Shown: positions 18,164 to 27,484, numbered from the stretch's first letter. The stretch is 64,000 nucleotides of DNA from Dechloromonas sp. Dech2017 (GCA_009469585.1 SSXW01000011.1:1-64000), one strand, 5' to 3'. Numbers and translations: made by a program. Notes: generated from the sequence alone by a model not told the origin.

Positions 18164-19299
18164 GCCGCGATCTCCCCGTCGTCCAGGTAGCAGCCCGGGT
18201 CCTCGGCCCACGCGTCGCCGGTCATCTGCTGGGCGCGTACACGGGTGTTGCCGTTGCAGATTTGCAGGTAGGCGCAGGTGCCGCAACGCCCCTTGACCGC
18301 CCGCGGGTGCTGCTTGAGGCCGGCCATCAGCGCATCCGAGGTGTCCGGCCAGATCTGCGAGAACGGCCGGTCCTTGACGTTGCCCAGCGTGTGGTGCCAC
18401 CACATGGTGTCGGGGTGCACGTTGCCCAGGTTGTCGATGTTGGCGACATTGACCCCCGACGAATTGCCGCCCCACTGGCGCAGCTTGGCCTCGACATGGG
18501 CCGCCTTGTCCGGGAAACGGCGGCGCACCCAGTGCAGGAAATAGACGCCGTCGGCGTCGTTGTTGCCGGTGGTGAATTCCTTGCTCAGGCCGCGCTGCTG
18601 GTAGTCGAGACAGGTCTCGAAGAGGAGGTCCATGGCCTGGCGGGTCAGCTGGTGGCGGGCGTCGTCCTTGCGGTTCTTGTTGCCGCGCCCGGCGTAGTTG
18701 AGGTGCGAGAAGTAAAAGCGGTCGATCCCTTCGTCCTCGACCAGCTTCAACAGCCCGGGCAGGTCGTGGGCGTTGTCCTGGGTCATCGTGAAACGGACGC
18801 CGATTTTCAAGCCGAGGTCGCGGCACAGCCGGATGCCCTTGAGCGAGGCCTCGAAGGCGCCATCGAGGCGGCGGAACTTGTCGTGCGTCGCACCCAGGCC
18901 GTCGAGCGAGACGCCGACGTAGTTGAAATCGCACTCGGCGATGCGGTCGATATTATTCTCGTCAATCAGCGTGCCGTTCGACGACAGGCCGACGTAGAAA
19001 CCCTGGGCCTTGGCCCGCTTGGCGATGTCGTAGATGTCCGGCCGGAGCAGCGGCTCGCCGCCGGACAGGATGAGCACCGGCACGCGAAAACCTTTGAGGT
19101 CGTCCATCACGGTGTAGACCTGATCGGTGGTCAGTTCGCCGGGAAAGTTGGTGTCGGCCGAGATCGAGTAGCAATGCTTGCAGGTCAGGTTGCAGCGCCG
19201 GATCAGGTTCCAGATGACGACCGGGCCGGGCGGGTTGCGTTTCGGACCGAGCGGCGTCGGCTCGGCGATTTCCTGCATGTACTGTGAGATGCGAAACAT
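18160..19299 (-). CDS. nirJ: NirJ, radical SAM enzyme of heme d1 biosynthesis
   Basis: A 379-residue radical SAM protein. The cluster motif is C36-NLT-C40-KH-C43 (RRCNLTCKHCY), followed by LILSGGEPLLRPDI and SSNGTLID. A C-terminal Cys-rich region (GRCGTCAYLQICNG...GCYL) binds a second Fe-S cluster in this subfamily. NirJ replaces two propionates of the d1 precursor with oxo groups. The start at 19299 has AAGGAT upstream. An FNR/Dnr-type box lies 56 bp further up (19355-19368), pointing to induction under denitrifying conditions. Confidence 0.93.
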   Translation of the reverse strand: MFRISQYMQEIAEPTPLGPKRNPPGPVVIWNLIRRCNLTCKHCYSISADTNFPGELTTDQVYTVMDDLKGFRVPVLILSGGEPLLRPDIYDIAKRAKAQGFYVGLSSNGTLIDENNIDRIAECDFNYVGVSLDGLGATHDKFRRLDGAFEASLKGIRLCRDLGLKIGVRFTMTQDNAHDLPGLLKLVEDEGIDRFYFSHLNYAGRGNKNRKDDARHQLTRQAMDLLFETCLDYQQRGLSKEFTTGNNDADGVYFLHWVRRRFPDKAAHVEAKLRQWGGNSSGVNVANIDNLGNVHPDTMWWHHTLGNVKDRPFSQIWPDTSDALMAGLKQHPRAVKGRCGTCAYLQICNGNTRVRAQQMTGDAWAEDPGCYLDDGEIAA

Positions 19300-19354
19300 G
19301 AATATCCTTGTTTGCCGTGTGGGCCTATTCAACGCCAAGCCCCGCCGCAAAGCC

Positions 19355-19368
19355 TTGACGTGAGTCAA
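19355..19368. promoter_or_regulatory. FNR/Dnr-type box upstream of nirJ
   Basis: TTGACGTGAGTCAA matches the TTGAT-N4-ATCAA consensus with one symmetric change in each half. It lies 56 bp upstream of the nirJ start and could place a promoter with the site near -41. The divergent ABC-transporter gene starts 58 bp to the other side, and a TATACT at 19413-19418 could be that gene's -10 element. Confidence 0.65.
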
Positions 19369-19425
19369 CCGGCCGGCCAACCGGGCGTTATCAGCTGACC
19401 CGGAGCCTTACTGTATACTCGCTGG

Positions 19426-21720
19426 ATGCCCTCGACCCCCATCTCTTCGGCCAGCCCCGAGCCGAGCCTGCCCGCCCGCTGGGCGCCCGAAATCGCCGCC
19501 AAACTGATCGCCGGAGAGCAGATCCAGGCCTGGCTGGAACTCGATCTCGACCACCGCCTGCACTACGCCGCCGGCCTGGTGCTGGTCACCAGCCACCGCC
19601 TGCTCGCCTTGGCCCCGGGTGAAATCGTCTGGCAGGAATGGCCGCTGCGCGCCGGCCTGCGCCTCGATCACCACGACCAGGCCGGCGTCGGCGCCCTGGA
19701 ACTGGTCGACGAGGCCGGCCGCCTGGCCAGCTGGCGCTACACGCTGGCCCGCAACCTGGCGGCACTGCGCCTGATCGCCGAGTTCGACCTGAACCGCGAC
19801 AGCGTGGCCAGCGGCCGGCCAGTGCTGCGGTCGACCGAAGATTCCTGCCCGATTTGCAAGGCACCCCTGCCGCCGGGCGAGGACGAGTGCCCGATCTGCA
19901 ACCGCGAATCGACGGTCGCCCCTTCGACGTGGACGCTGTTCCGCCTGTGGCGCTTCGCCCGCCCCTACCGCTGGCAACTGTTTCTCGGTTTTGCCCTGAC
20001 TTTGGCGTCGACCGCAGCAACCCTGGTCCCACCCTACCTGACCATGCCGCTGATGGACGAGGTGCTGATCCCCTTCCAGAACGGCAAGCCGATCGACTGG
20101 TCGCTGGTCACCATGTACCTCGGCGGCCTGCTTGGCGCCGCCTTGCTCGCCTGGGCGCTGGGCTGGATCCGCACCTACATCCTGTCGCTGGTTTCCGAGC
20201 GCATGGGGCGCGACCTGCGCACCCAGACCTACGACCACCTGCTCGGCCTGTCGCTCGAGTATTTTGGCGGCAAACGCACCGGCGACCTGATGGCCCGCAT
20301 CGGCAACGAAACCGACCGCATCAACATCTTCCTGTCGCTCGACCTGCTCAATTTCGCCACCGACGTGCTGATGATCACCATGACGGCGGTCATCCTGTTC
20401 ACCATCAACCCCTGGCTGGCCCTGGTCACCCTGCTGCCGCTGCCGATCATCGGCTGGCTGATCCACTTCGTCCGCGAGAAGCTGCGCACCGGCTTCGAGA
20501 AGATCGACCGCGTCTGGGCCGAGGTGACCAACGTGCTGGCCGACACCATCCCCGGCATCCGCGTGGTCAAGGCCTTCGCCCAGGAAAAGCGCGAGGGCGA
20601 GCGTTTCCGCGCCGCCAACGAGCACAACCTGCAGATGAACGACAAGCTGAACAAGACCTGGTCGCTGTTCACCCCGACGGTCACCCTGCTCACCGAAGTC
20701 GGCCTGCTCGTCGTCTGGATCTTCGGCATCTGGCAGATTTCCAAGGGTGACTCCACCGTCGGCGTGCTCACCGCCTTCCTCGCCTACATCGGCCGCTTCT
20801 ACACCCGGCTCGATTCGATGAGCCGCATCGTCTCGGCCACCCAGCGCGCCGCGTCGAGCACCAAGCGCATCTTCGACATCCTCGACCACGTGTCGAGCGT
20901 GCCCGAGCCGGCCAATCCGGTGCACCTGTCCGGCGTCACCGGCCGCCTCGAACTGAAGCAGGCCAGCTTCCGCTACGGCACCCGCTCGGTGACCAAGGAC
21001 GTGGACCTGGTCATCCAGCCCGGTGAGATGATCGGCCTGGTCGGGCACAGCGGGTCGGGCAAGTCCACGCTGGTCAACCTGATCTGCCGCTTCTACGACG
21101 TTTCCGAAGGCCAGGTGCTGATCGACGGCGTCGACGTGCGCTCGGTGCCGGTCGCCGAATTCCGCCGCCACATCGGCCTGGTGCTGCAGGAGCCCTTCCT
21201 GTTCTTCGGCACCATCGCCGACAACATCGCCTACGGCAAGCCGGACGCGACGCGCGCCGAAATCATCGCCGCCGCCCGCGCCGCCCATGCCCACGAATTC
21301 ATCCTGCGCCTGCCGCACGGCTACGACTCGCTGGTCGGCGAACGCGGCCAGGGCCTGTCGGGCGGCGAGCGCCAGCGCATCTCGATCGCCCGCGCCCTGT
21401 TGATCGATCCGCGCATCCTGATCCTCGACGAGGCGACCTCGGCGGTCGACACCGAGACCGAGAAGGAAATCCAGAAAGCCCTCGACAACCTGGTCAAGGG
21501 CCGCACCACCATCGCCATCGCCCACCGCCTGAGCACGCTGCGCAAGGCGGATCGCTTGGTGGTGATGGACCGCGGCCACATCGTCGAGATCGGCAACCAC
21601 GACCAGCTGATGGCCATCGAAGGCCACTACTTCAAGCTCTACATGGCGCAGGCCCGCAACGTCGACACCGAGCCGGAACTGCCCCGGGCGCCCGATCTTC
21701 CGAAAACCGTCACCGTCTGA
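19426..21720 (+). CDS. Cyanophycin-locus ABC transporter (fused permease/ATPase)
   Basis: A 764-residue half-transporter. It has an unusual N-terminal part of about 165 residues with a zinc ribbon (C141-PI-C144 ... C155-PI-C158). A six-helix ABC exporter domain follows (about 175-480), then an ATPase with Walker A GHSGSGKS (540-547), LSGGERQRIS and Walker B ILILDEATSAVDTETE. The same architecture is found next to cyanophycin synthetases in Betaproteobacteria. The substrate is unknown. It is the first gene of a tight plus-strand series with DUF1854 (12-bp gap) and two CphA genes. The ATG at 19426 lacks a clear Shine-Dalgarno. Confidence 0.85.
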   Translation: MPSTPISSASPEPSLPARWAPEIAAKLIAGEQIQAWLELDLDHRLHYAAGLVLVTSHRLLALAPGEIVWQEWPLRAGLRLDHHDQAGVGALELVDEAGRLASWRYTLARNLAALRLIAEFDLNRDSVASGRPVLRSTEDSCPICKAPLPPGEDECPICNRESTVAPSTWTLFRLWRFARPYRWQLFLGFALTLASTAATLVPPYLTMPLMDEVLIPFQNGKPIDWSLVTMYLGGLLGAALLAWALGWIRTYILSLVSERMGRDLRTQTYDHLLGLSLEYFGGKRTGDLMARIGNETDRINIFLSLDLLNFATDVLMITMTAVILFTINPWLALVTLLPLPIIGWLIHFVREKLRTGFEKIDRVWAEVTNVLADTIPGIRVVKAFAQEKREGERFRAANEHNLQMNDKLNKTWSLFTPTVTLLTEVGLLVVWIFGIWQISKGDSTVGVLTAFLAYIGRFYTRLDSMSRIVSATQRAASSTKRIFDILDHVSSVPEPANPVHLSGVTGRLELKQASFRYGTRSVTKDVDLVIQPGEMIGLVGHSGSGKSTLVNLICRFYDVSEGQVLIDGVDVRSVPVAEFRRHIGLVLQEPFLFFGTIADNIAYGKPDATRAEIIAAARAAHAHEFILRLPHGYDSLVGERGQGLSGGERQRISIARALLIDPRILILDEATSAVDTETEKEIQKALDNLVKGRTTIAIAHRLSTLRKADRLVVMDRGHIVEIGNHDQLMAIEGHYFKLYMAQARNVDTEPELPRAPDLPKTVTV

Positions 21721-21732
21721 GCGCCCCCCACC

Positions 21733-22212
21733 ATGTCGAACGCCACCAACGCCAATTTCCAACTGCAACGCGATGCCTACGGTCGACTGGAATTAACGGC
21801 CGAAAACGGAATCGTCCACGAAGGCGTGACGCCGGTGCGCGCCTTTCCCATCGCCGCTCCCGGCGAAGGCCTTTCGCTGATCAACTACGAGGGCCACGAA
21901 GTGGCGTGGATCGACCATCTGGCCGACCTGCCGCCGGCCATCGCCCAGCTCCTCGAGGAAGAACTGGCCAGCCGCGAATTCGTGCCGGAAATTGCCCGTA
22001 TCGTCGGCGTCTCCAGCTTCGCCTGCCCCAGCGTCTGGCAGGTCGACACCGACCGCGGCACGGCCGAGCTGACGCTCAAGGGCGAGGAAGACATCCGCCG
22101 CCTGTCGCCGACTCGGCTGCTCATTGCCGACGCCAACGGCATCCAGTTCCTGGTCCGCGACCTGAGCCGGCTCGACCGCCACAGCCGCAAGCTGCTCGAC
22201 CGCTTCCTGTAG
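21733..22212 (+). CDS. DUF1854 protein, cyanophycin-locus associated
   Basis: A 159-residue protein of the DUF1854 family. Recognisable stretches are FQLQRDAYGRLELT, EGLSLINYEGHEVAWIDHLADLP, LEEELASREFVPEIARIVGVSSFACPSVW and EDIRRLSPTRLLIADANGIQFLVRDLSRLD. No signal peptide or membrane helix. In this group of bacteria it is encoded between the ABC transporter and the cyanophycin synthetases, as here. Its molecular role is not known; a partner or regulator of the transporter is plausible. Confidence 0.88.
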   Translation: MSNATNANFQLQRDAYGRLELTAENGIVHEGVTPVRAFPIAAPGEGLSLINYEGHEVAWIDHLADLPPAIAQLLEEELASREFVPEIARIVGVSSFACPSVWQVDTDRGTAELTLKGEEDIRRLSPTRLLIADANGIQFLVRDLSRLDRHSRKLLDRFL

Positions 22213-22338
22213 TTTTGTAACCGACCGTCCCGGGTTGTGGCATTTTTGTCGCCCGGTCAGCCACAATCGGGCGAAAGCGTTAATAATGCTGAAATCAGTC
22301 TTTCATTACAGCAGGCCATCGGAGCCCTAGCCAAGAAC

Positions 22339-24594
22339 ATGAATAAAAAAGACATCGTTTTTCTCGACACCATTTCGCTGCGCGGCCCGAACATCTGGAC
22401 CTACCCCCCGGTCATCGAGACCTGGATCGACATCGGCGAACTGGAAGACTTTCCCTCCAACAAGATCCCCGGGCTCTACGAACGCCTCACCGCCTGGCTG
22501 CCCTCGCTGGTCGACCACCGCTGCAACTACGGCGAGCACGGCGGCTTCCTGCGCCGCCTGCGCGAAGGCACCTGGTCCGGCCACATCCTCGAGCACGTCG
22601 TCCTCGAACTGATGACCCTGGCCGGCCTGCCCGACGGCTTCGGGCGCACCCGCGAAACGACAACGCGCGGCGTCTACAAGCTGGTGGTCAGCAACTTCCA
22701 CGAGGAAGTCACCCGCATGGCGCTGGAGATCGGCCGCGAACTGCTGCTCGCCGCGATCAACGACCAGCCCTTCGACCTCGCCGAAGCGATCCGGCCGCTG
22801 CGCCGACGCGTCGACCGCAAGTATCTCGGGCCGTCCACGGCGGCCATCGTCAATGCCGCCGAAGCGCGCAAGATTCCGCACATCCGCCTGCTCGACGACG
22901 GCAACCTCGTCCAGCTCGGCTACGGCGCCGCCATGCGCCGCATCTGGACGGCCGAAACCGACCAGACCAGCGCCATCGCCGAAACCATCTCGCGCGACAA
23001 GGATCTCACCAAGTCGCTGATCTCCAGCTGCGGCGTGCCGGTACCGGAAGGCCGCGAAGTGAGCAGCGCCGACGACGCCTGGGATGCCGCCGAGGACATC
23101 GACGGCCCGGTCGTCGTCAAGCCGACCGACGGCAACCACGGGCGCGGCGTGTTCATCGACCTGACCACCCGGGAAGAAGTCGCCAAGGCCTACGCCATCG
23201 CCGTCGAGGAAGGTTCTGGCGTGCTCGTCGAGCGCTCCATCCAGGGCATCGAGCACCGCCTGCTGGTGGTCGGCGGCAAGCTGGTCGCCGCCAACCGCAG
23301 CGACCTGATCACCGTCACCGGCGACGGCAAATCGACCGTCCAGTCGCTGATCGACAGCCAGGTCAACACCGACCCGCGCCGCGGCGACACCGAACTGCAC
23401 CCACTGTCGATCATCCGCCTCGACACTGCCGCCCGCATCGAACTCGAACGCCAGGGCCTGAGCGGCGACAGCGTGCCGGCTGCCGGCCGCGAAGTACTCA
23501 TCCAGCGCAACGCCAACCACGCCTTCGACTGCACCGACGAAGTGCACCCCGAAAATGCCGCCACCGCCTCGCTGGCCGCCCGCATCGTCGGCCTCGACAT
23601 CGCCGGCATCGACCTCGTCTGCCAGGACATCTCGAAGCCGCTCGCCGAACAGGGCGGCGCCGTCGTCGAAGTCAACGCCGGCCCCAGCCTGCTGATGCAC
23701 ATCAAGCCGGGCATCGGCAAGCCCCGCCCGGTCGGCCAGGCCATCGTCGACAACCTCTTCGCCGCCGGCGAAAGCGGCCGCGTGCCGCTGGTCGGCATCA
23801 CCGGCACCCACGGCAAGACCCCCGTCGCCCGCCTGGTCGCCCATCTGGTTTACATCGCCGGCAAACATGTCGGCCTGGCGTGCACCGACGGCATCTTCCT
23901 CGACCGCCGCCAGGTCCAGAAATCCGATGCCGCCAACTGGGCCGGCGGCCACCGCCTGCTGCTCAACCGCACCATCCGCACGGCCGTCGTCGAAAACGGC
24001 GCCCGCACCATTCTCGGCGAAGGCCTGGCCTACGACCGCTGCTCGGTCGGCATCGTCACCAACATCGTGCCGGAAGCCGAAAACCTCGAACGCTGGGACG
24101 TCCAGCCGACCGGCGGCGAGTACTACACGACGCACCGCTCGATCTACCGCACCCAGGTCGACGTCGTGCTGCCCGCCGGCTATGCCGTACTCAACGCCGA
24201 CGACGCCATGGTCGCCGAGATGGCCGAACTGTGCGATGGCCAGGTCATCTTCTTCGCCGTCGATGCCGGCAACGCCGTGATGGCCGCCCACCTGGCCGCC
24301 GGCAAGCGTGGTGTCTACGTCGCCGACGGGCGCATCACGCTGGGCAGCGGTAGCGACGAAATCCGCCTGTGCCGCCTGGGCGACGTTCCCCACATCGGCA
24401 AGGCCAAGAAGCCGGCCGATGTCGCCAACGTGCTGGCCGCCGTCGCCGCCGGCTGGGCGCTGGGCCTGACCCAGGAAGTCATCGTCACCGGCATCAAGAC
24501 CTTCGGACTCGACATCCACGATCCGCTCGCCCTGCTGCCGCAGCGCACCAAGAAAACGCCAACAGCCAAAAAACCGGCAACCCTCCGGAAATAA
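22339..24594 (+). CDS. cphA: CphA-like cyanophycin synthetase, short variant
   Basis: A 751-residue paralogue of cyanophycin synthetase. It has the N-terminal CphA domain (DTISLRGPNIWTY; GTWSGHILEHVVLELMTLAG), an ATP-grasp domain (VVVKPTDGNHGRGV; VVEVNAGPSLLMH) and a Mur-ligase-like domain with P-loop GTHGKTP (489-495). Compared with the next gene it lacks the Mur C-terminal portion containing the FNVFDYRG...DYGHNPDA block, and the P-loop has Pro where Thr is usual. Such second copies (CphA', CphA2) may work with the full enzyme or use other building blocks. The ATG at 22339 is chosen by family alignment. A TTGTGGC/GCCACAA inverted pair lies upstream (about 22233-22266). Confidence 0.85.
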   Translation: MNKKDIVFLDTISLRGPNIWTYPPVIETWIDIGELEDFPSNKIPGLYERLTAWLPSLVDHRCNYGEHGGFLRRLREGTWSGHILEHVVLELMTLAGLPDGFGRTRETTTRGVYKLVVSNFHEEVTRMALEIGRELLLAAINDQPFDLAEAIRPLRRRVDRKYLGPSTAAIVNAAEARKIPHIRLLDDGNLVQLGYGAAMRRIWTAETDQTSAIAETISRDKDLTKSLISSCGVPVPEGREVSSADDAWDAAEDIDGPVVVKPTDGNHGRGVFIDLTTREEVAKAYAIAVEEGSGVLVERSIQGIEHRLLVVGGKLVAANRSDLITVTGDGKSTVQSLIDSQVNTDPRRGDTELHPLSIIRLDTAARIELERQGLSGDSVPAAGREVLIQRNANHAFDCTDEVHPENAATASLAARIVGLDIAGIDLVCQDISKPLAEQGGAVVEVNAGPSLLMHIKPGIGKPRPVGQAIVDNLFAAGESGRVPLVGITGTHGKTPVARLVAHLVYIAGKHVGLACTDGIFLDRRQVQKSDAANWAGGHRLLLNRTIRTAVVENGARTILGEGLAYDRCSVGIVTNIVPEAENLERWDVQPTGGEYYTTHRSIYRTQVDVVLPAGYAVLNADDAMVAEMAELCDGQVIFFAVDAGNAVMAAHLAAGKRGVYVADGRITLGSGSDEIRLCRLGDVPHIGKAKKPADVANVLAAVAAGWALGLTQEVIVTGIKTFGLDIHDPLALLPQRTKKTPTAKKPATLRK

Positions 24595-24609
24595 CAAGGA
24601 TCCCGCGTC

Positions 24610-27198
24610 ATGGACGTATCCCGCATTCGCGCCCTGCGCGGCCCCAACCTGTGGAGCCGCCACACCGCTATCCAGGCCATCGCCACCTGCCAGGATGGCG
24701 AACTGGCCATCGCCGACATTCCCAATTTCGAAGCCCGCCTGCGTGAGCGCTTCCCCGAGCTGGGCGACCTGATTCCCGGCGATCACCTCGACACCGTCTC
24801 CATGGCCCACGCCCTGGAATTCTGCGCCCTCGGCCTGCAGGCCCAGGCCGGCTGCCCGGTCACCTTCAGCCGCACCACCCAGACGCTGGACGCCGGGGTC
24901 TACCAGGTTGTCGTCGAATACTCCGAGGAAGACGTCGGGCGCCTAGCCTTCGAGCGCGCCGAGCAACTCTGCCAAGCCGCCCTCGACGACACCCCCTTCG
25001 ATCTCGACGGCACGCTCAAGGAACTGCGCGACCTCGACGAGGACATCCGCCTCGGCCCGTCCACCGGCGCCATCGTCTCGGCCGCCGTCGCCCGCGGCAT
25101 TCCCTTCCGCCGCCTGACCCAGGGCAGCCTCGTCCAGTTCGGCTGGGGCAGCAAGCAGAAACGCATTCAGGCCGCCGAGACCAGCTTCACCAGCGCCATC
25201 GGGGAAGCCATCGCGCAGGACAAGGAACTGACCAAGAAGCTGCTGCACGCCGCCGGCGTCGCCGTGCCCTACGGCCGCCCGGTCGACGACGAGGACGATG
25301 CCTGGGCGGCGGCGCAGGAGATCGGCCTGCCGGTCGTCGTCAAGCCGCAGGACGGCAACCAGGGCAAGGGCATTTCGGTCAACCTGACCTCCGAGGAGCA
25401 GGTGCGCCAGGCCTACCGGGTCGCCGTCGACTACCGCGACGACATCATGGTCGAACGCTTCCTGCCCGGCCACGACTGGCGTCTGCTGGTCATCGGCGAC
25501 AAGCTGATCGCCGCCGCCCGGCGCGACCCGCCGCTGGTCGTCGGCGACGGCACGCACACGGTCCGCCAGCTGGTCGACATCGTCAACAGCGACCCCCGCC
25601 GCTCGGACGGCCACGCCACCTCGCTGACCAAGATCCGCTTCGACGAAATCGCCCTCGCCCGCCTCGCCGAGCAAGGCTACGAGGCCGACACCGTGCCGCC
25701 GCGCGGCGCCCGCATCGTGTTGCGCAACAACGCCAACCTGTCAACCGGCGGCACGGCGACCGACGTCACCGACGACGTCCACCCGGAACTGGCCGCCGCC
25801 GCCATTGCCGCCGCCCAGACCGTCGGCCTCGACATCGCCGGCATCGACGTCGTCTGCGACACCATCCTCAAGCCGCTGGAAGACCAGGGCGGCGGCATCG
25901 TCGAAGTCAACGCCGCCCCCGGCCTGCGCATGCACCTCGACCCCTCGTTCGGCAAGGGCCGGGCGGTCGGCGAGGCCATCGTCGGCATGATGTTCCCCGA
26001 CGGTCCCGACGGGAAGCCCGATAACGCGCGCATCCCGGTCGTCGCCATCGCCGGCACCAACGGCAAGACGACAACCAGCCGCCTGATCGGCCGCATCTTC
26101 GAAGCCAGCGGCCGGCGCGTCGGGATGACCAGCACCGACGGCATCTACATCGAAGGCCGGCGCATAGATTCCGGCGACTGCTCCGGCCCGCGCAGCGCGC
26201 GCAACGTGCTGATGCACCCCGACGTCGATGCCGCCGTTTTCGAAACGGCGCGCGGCGGCGTGCTCCGCGAAGGGCTGGGTTTCGACGTCTGCGACGTCGC
26301 CGTGGTCACCAACATCGGCCTCGGCGACCACCTCGGCCTCAACTTCATCACCACTGTCGACGAACTGGCCGTCGTCAAGCGGGTCATCGTCGAGAACGTT
26401 GCGCCGCACGGCACCGCCGTGCTCAACGCAGCCGACCCGGTGGTCGCCCGCATGGCCAACCATTGTCCGGGCGACATCATCTTCTTCGCCCACGACCGCA
26501 ACCATCCGGTGCTGGCCACCCACAGAGCCCAGGGCAAGCGGGTCGTCTATGTCGAGCGCGACACCATCATCTTCGGCGAAGGCCGCCGCAAACACGTCGT
26601 CCCGCTGGCCAAGGTGCCGCTGACCCGCAACGGCACGATCGGCTTCCAGGTCGAGAACGCCATGGCCGCCGCCGCCACCGGCTGGGCGCTGGGCTACGAC
26701 TGGGCGGTCATCGAGCAGGCGCTGGCCGGCTTCGTCAACGACGCCGCCACCGCCCCCGGCCGCTTCAACGTCTTCGACTACCGCGGTGCCACGCTGATCG
26801 CCGATTACGGCCACAACCCGGACGCCATCCTGGCCCTGGTCAAGGCCATCGACAACATGCCGGCCAGGCGCCGCTCGGTGGTCATCAGCGGCGCCGGCGA
26901 CCGGCGCGACGAGGACATCCGCCAGCAGACCGAGATCCTTGGCACCGCCTTCGACGACGTCATCCTCTACGAAGACGCCTGCCAGCGCGGCCGGGCCGAC
27001 GGCGAAGTCATCGGCCTGCTGCGCTCCGGCCTGAGCAACGCGCCGCGTACCCGTCACATCGAAGCCATCACCGGCGAGTTCATCGCCATCGATGCCGCCC
27101 TCAAGCGACTGGAGCCGGAGGACCTCTGCCTGATCCTGATCGACCAGGTCGAGGAAGCGCTGGCCCATATCGGGAAGAGGATAGCTGAGGCGGGTTAG
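24610..27198 (+). CDS. cphA: Cyanophycin synthetase
   Basis: An 862-residue full-length CphA, which builds the multi-L-arginyl-poly-L-aspartate storage polymer from Asp, Arg and ATP. Domain order: N-domain (ALRGPNLWSRHTAI), ATP-grasp (VVVKPQDGNQGKGISVNL; GIVEVNAAPGLRMHLDP), Mur-ligase central domain with P-loop GTNGKTTT (482-489), and the Mur C-terminal domain (FNVFDYRGATLIADYGHNPDAI). All catalytic regions look intact. It follows the CphA-like gene by 15 bp in the same operon. No cyanophycinase is in the window. Confidence 0.93.
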   Translation: MDVSRIRALRGPNLWSRHTAIQAIATCQDGELAIADIPNFEARLRERFPELGDLIPGDHLDTVSMAHALEFCALGLQAQAGCPVTFSRTTQTLDAGVYQVVVEYSEEDVGRLAFERAEQLCQAALDDTPFDLDGTLKELRDLDEDIRLGPSTGAIVSAAVARGIPFRRLTQGSLVQFGWGSKQKRIQAAETSFTSAIGEAIAQDKELTKKLLHAAGVAVPYGRPVDDEDDAWAAAQEIGLPVVVKPQDGNQGKGISVNLTSEEQVRQAYRVAVDYRDDIMVERFLPGHDWRLLVIGDKLIAAARRDPPLVVGDGTHTVRQLVDIVNSDPRRSDGHATSLTKIRFDEIALARLAEQGYEADTVPPRGARIVLRNNANLSTGGTATDVTDDVHPELAAAAIAAAQTVGLDIAGIDVVCDTILKPLEDQGGGIVEVNAAPGLRMHLDPSFGKGRAVGEAIVGMMFPDGPDGKPDNARIPVVAIAGTNGKTTTSRLIGRIFEASGRRVGMTSTDGIYIEGRRIDSGDCSGPRSARNVLMHPDVDAAVFETARGGVLREGLGFDVCDVAVVTNIGLGDHLGLNFITTVDELAVVKRVIVENVAPHGTAVLNAADPVVARMANHCPGDIIFFAHDRNHPVLATHRAQGKRVVYVERDTIIFGEGRRKHVVPLAKVPLTRNGTIGFQVENAMAAAATGWALGYDWAVIEQALAGFVNDAATAPGRFNVFDYRGATLIADYGHNPDAILALVKAIDNMPARRRSVVISGAGDRRDEDIRQQTEILGTAFDDVILYEDACQRGRADGEVIGLLRSGLSNAPRTRHIEAITGEFIAIDAALKRLEPEDLCLILIDQVEEALAHIGKRIAEAG

Positions 27199-27253
27199 TC
27201 ACAACTGCCACCAAATGGCGGGAATACGCCCGGCAAATGCCACGCGTGCTCTC

Positions 27254-27348
27254 CCTCAAACGGGGGTTCTACGAGTAGCGTTATCGATACGCAACTCTGG
27301 AATCCGATTTGGCACGACCGCTCTACGCCTTCGCCACCCCGTTTGAGG
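27254..27348. repeat. Long-range 12-bp inverted repeat downstream of cphA
   Basis: CCTCAAACGGGG (27254-27265) and CCCCGTTTGAGG (27337-27348) are perfect complements with a 71-base interior. The interior contains a smaller near-palindrome (GCGTTATCGATACGC, about 27279-27293). It could fold as a branched RNA element or mark the ends of a small mobile piece. It lies in the 286-bp gap between cphA and the sensor pair. Confidence 0.4.
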
Positions 27349-27388
27349 AACAACCTGTCAGCAAGGGCAACTTTAGGTCAAACTGGCG

Positions 27389-27402
27389 TTGACATGGATC
27401 AA
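27389..27402. promoter_or_regulatory. FNR/Dnr-type box upstream of sensor pair
   Basis: TTGACATGGATCAA matches TTGAT-N4-ATCAA with one change and lies 83 bp before the substrate-binding protein start. It sits just upstream of the 28-bp palindrome, so two regulators may act on the same promoter. Confidence 0.5.
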
Positions 27403-27426
27403 CCTGGAAGCCCATCAATGTTAATA

Positions 27427-27454
27427 GATTGATCAAACATGCATTTGATCAATC
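27427..27454. promoter_or_regulatory. 28-bp palindromic operator-like site
   Basis: GATTGATCAAA (27427-27437) and TTTGATCAATC (27444-27454) are perfect inverted arms around CATGCA. Each arm contains TTGATCAA. The site ends 30 bp before the ATG at 27485, overlapping where a promoter or leader would be, so a repressor site is likely. The half-site also resembles the FNR half-site TTGAT. Confidence 0.55.
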
Positions 27455-27484
27455 GGCCAGCAAGTAACCACGAGATACACCGTC

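Noticed and set aside
16562-18190. 542-codon plus-strand open frame opposite nirN
   Set aside because: Antisense to a gene with complete heme c and d1 motifs; no independent support.
19408-21768. 786-codon minus-strand open frame opposite the ABC transporter
   Set aside because: Mirror frame of a well-supported gene; low-complexity Gly/Asp/Val/Gln-rich translation and no family features.
22327-24810. 827-codon minus-strand open frame opposite the first cyanophycin synthetase
   Set aside because: Antisense artefact of codon use, with the same low-complexity pattern.
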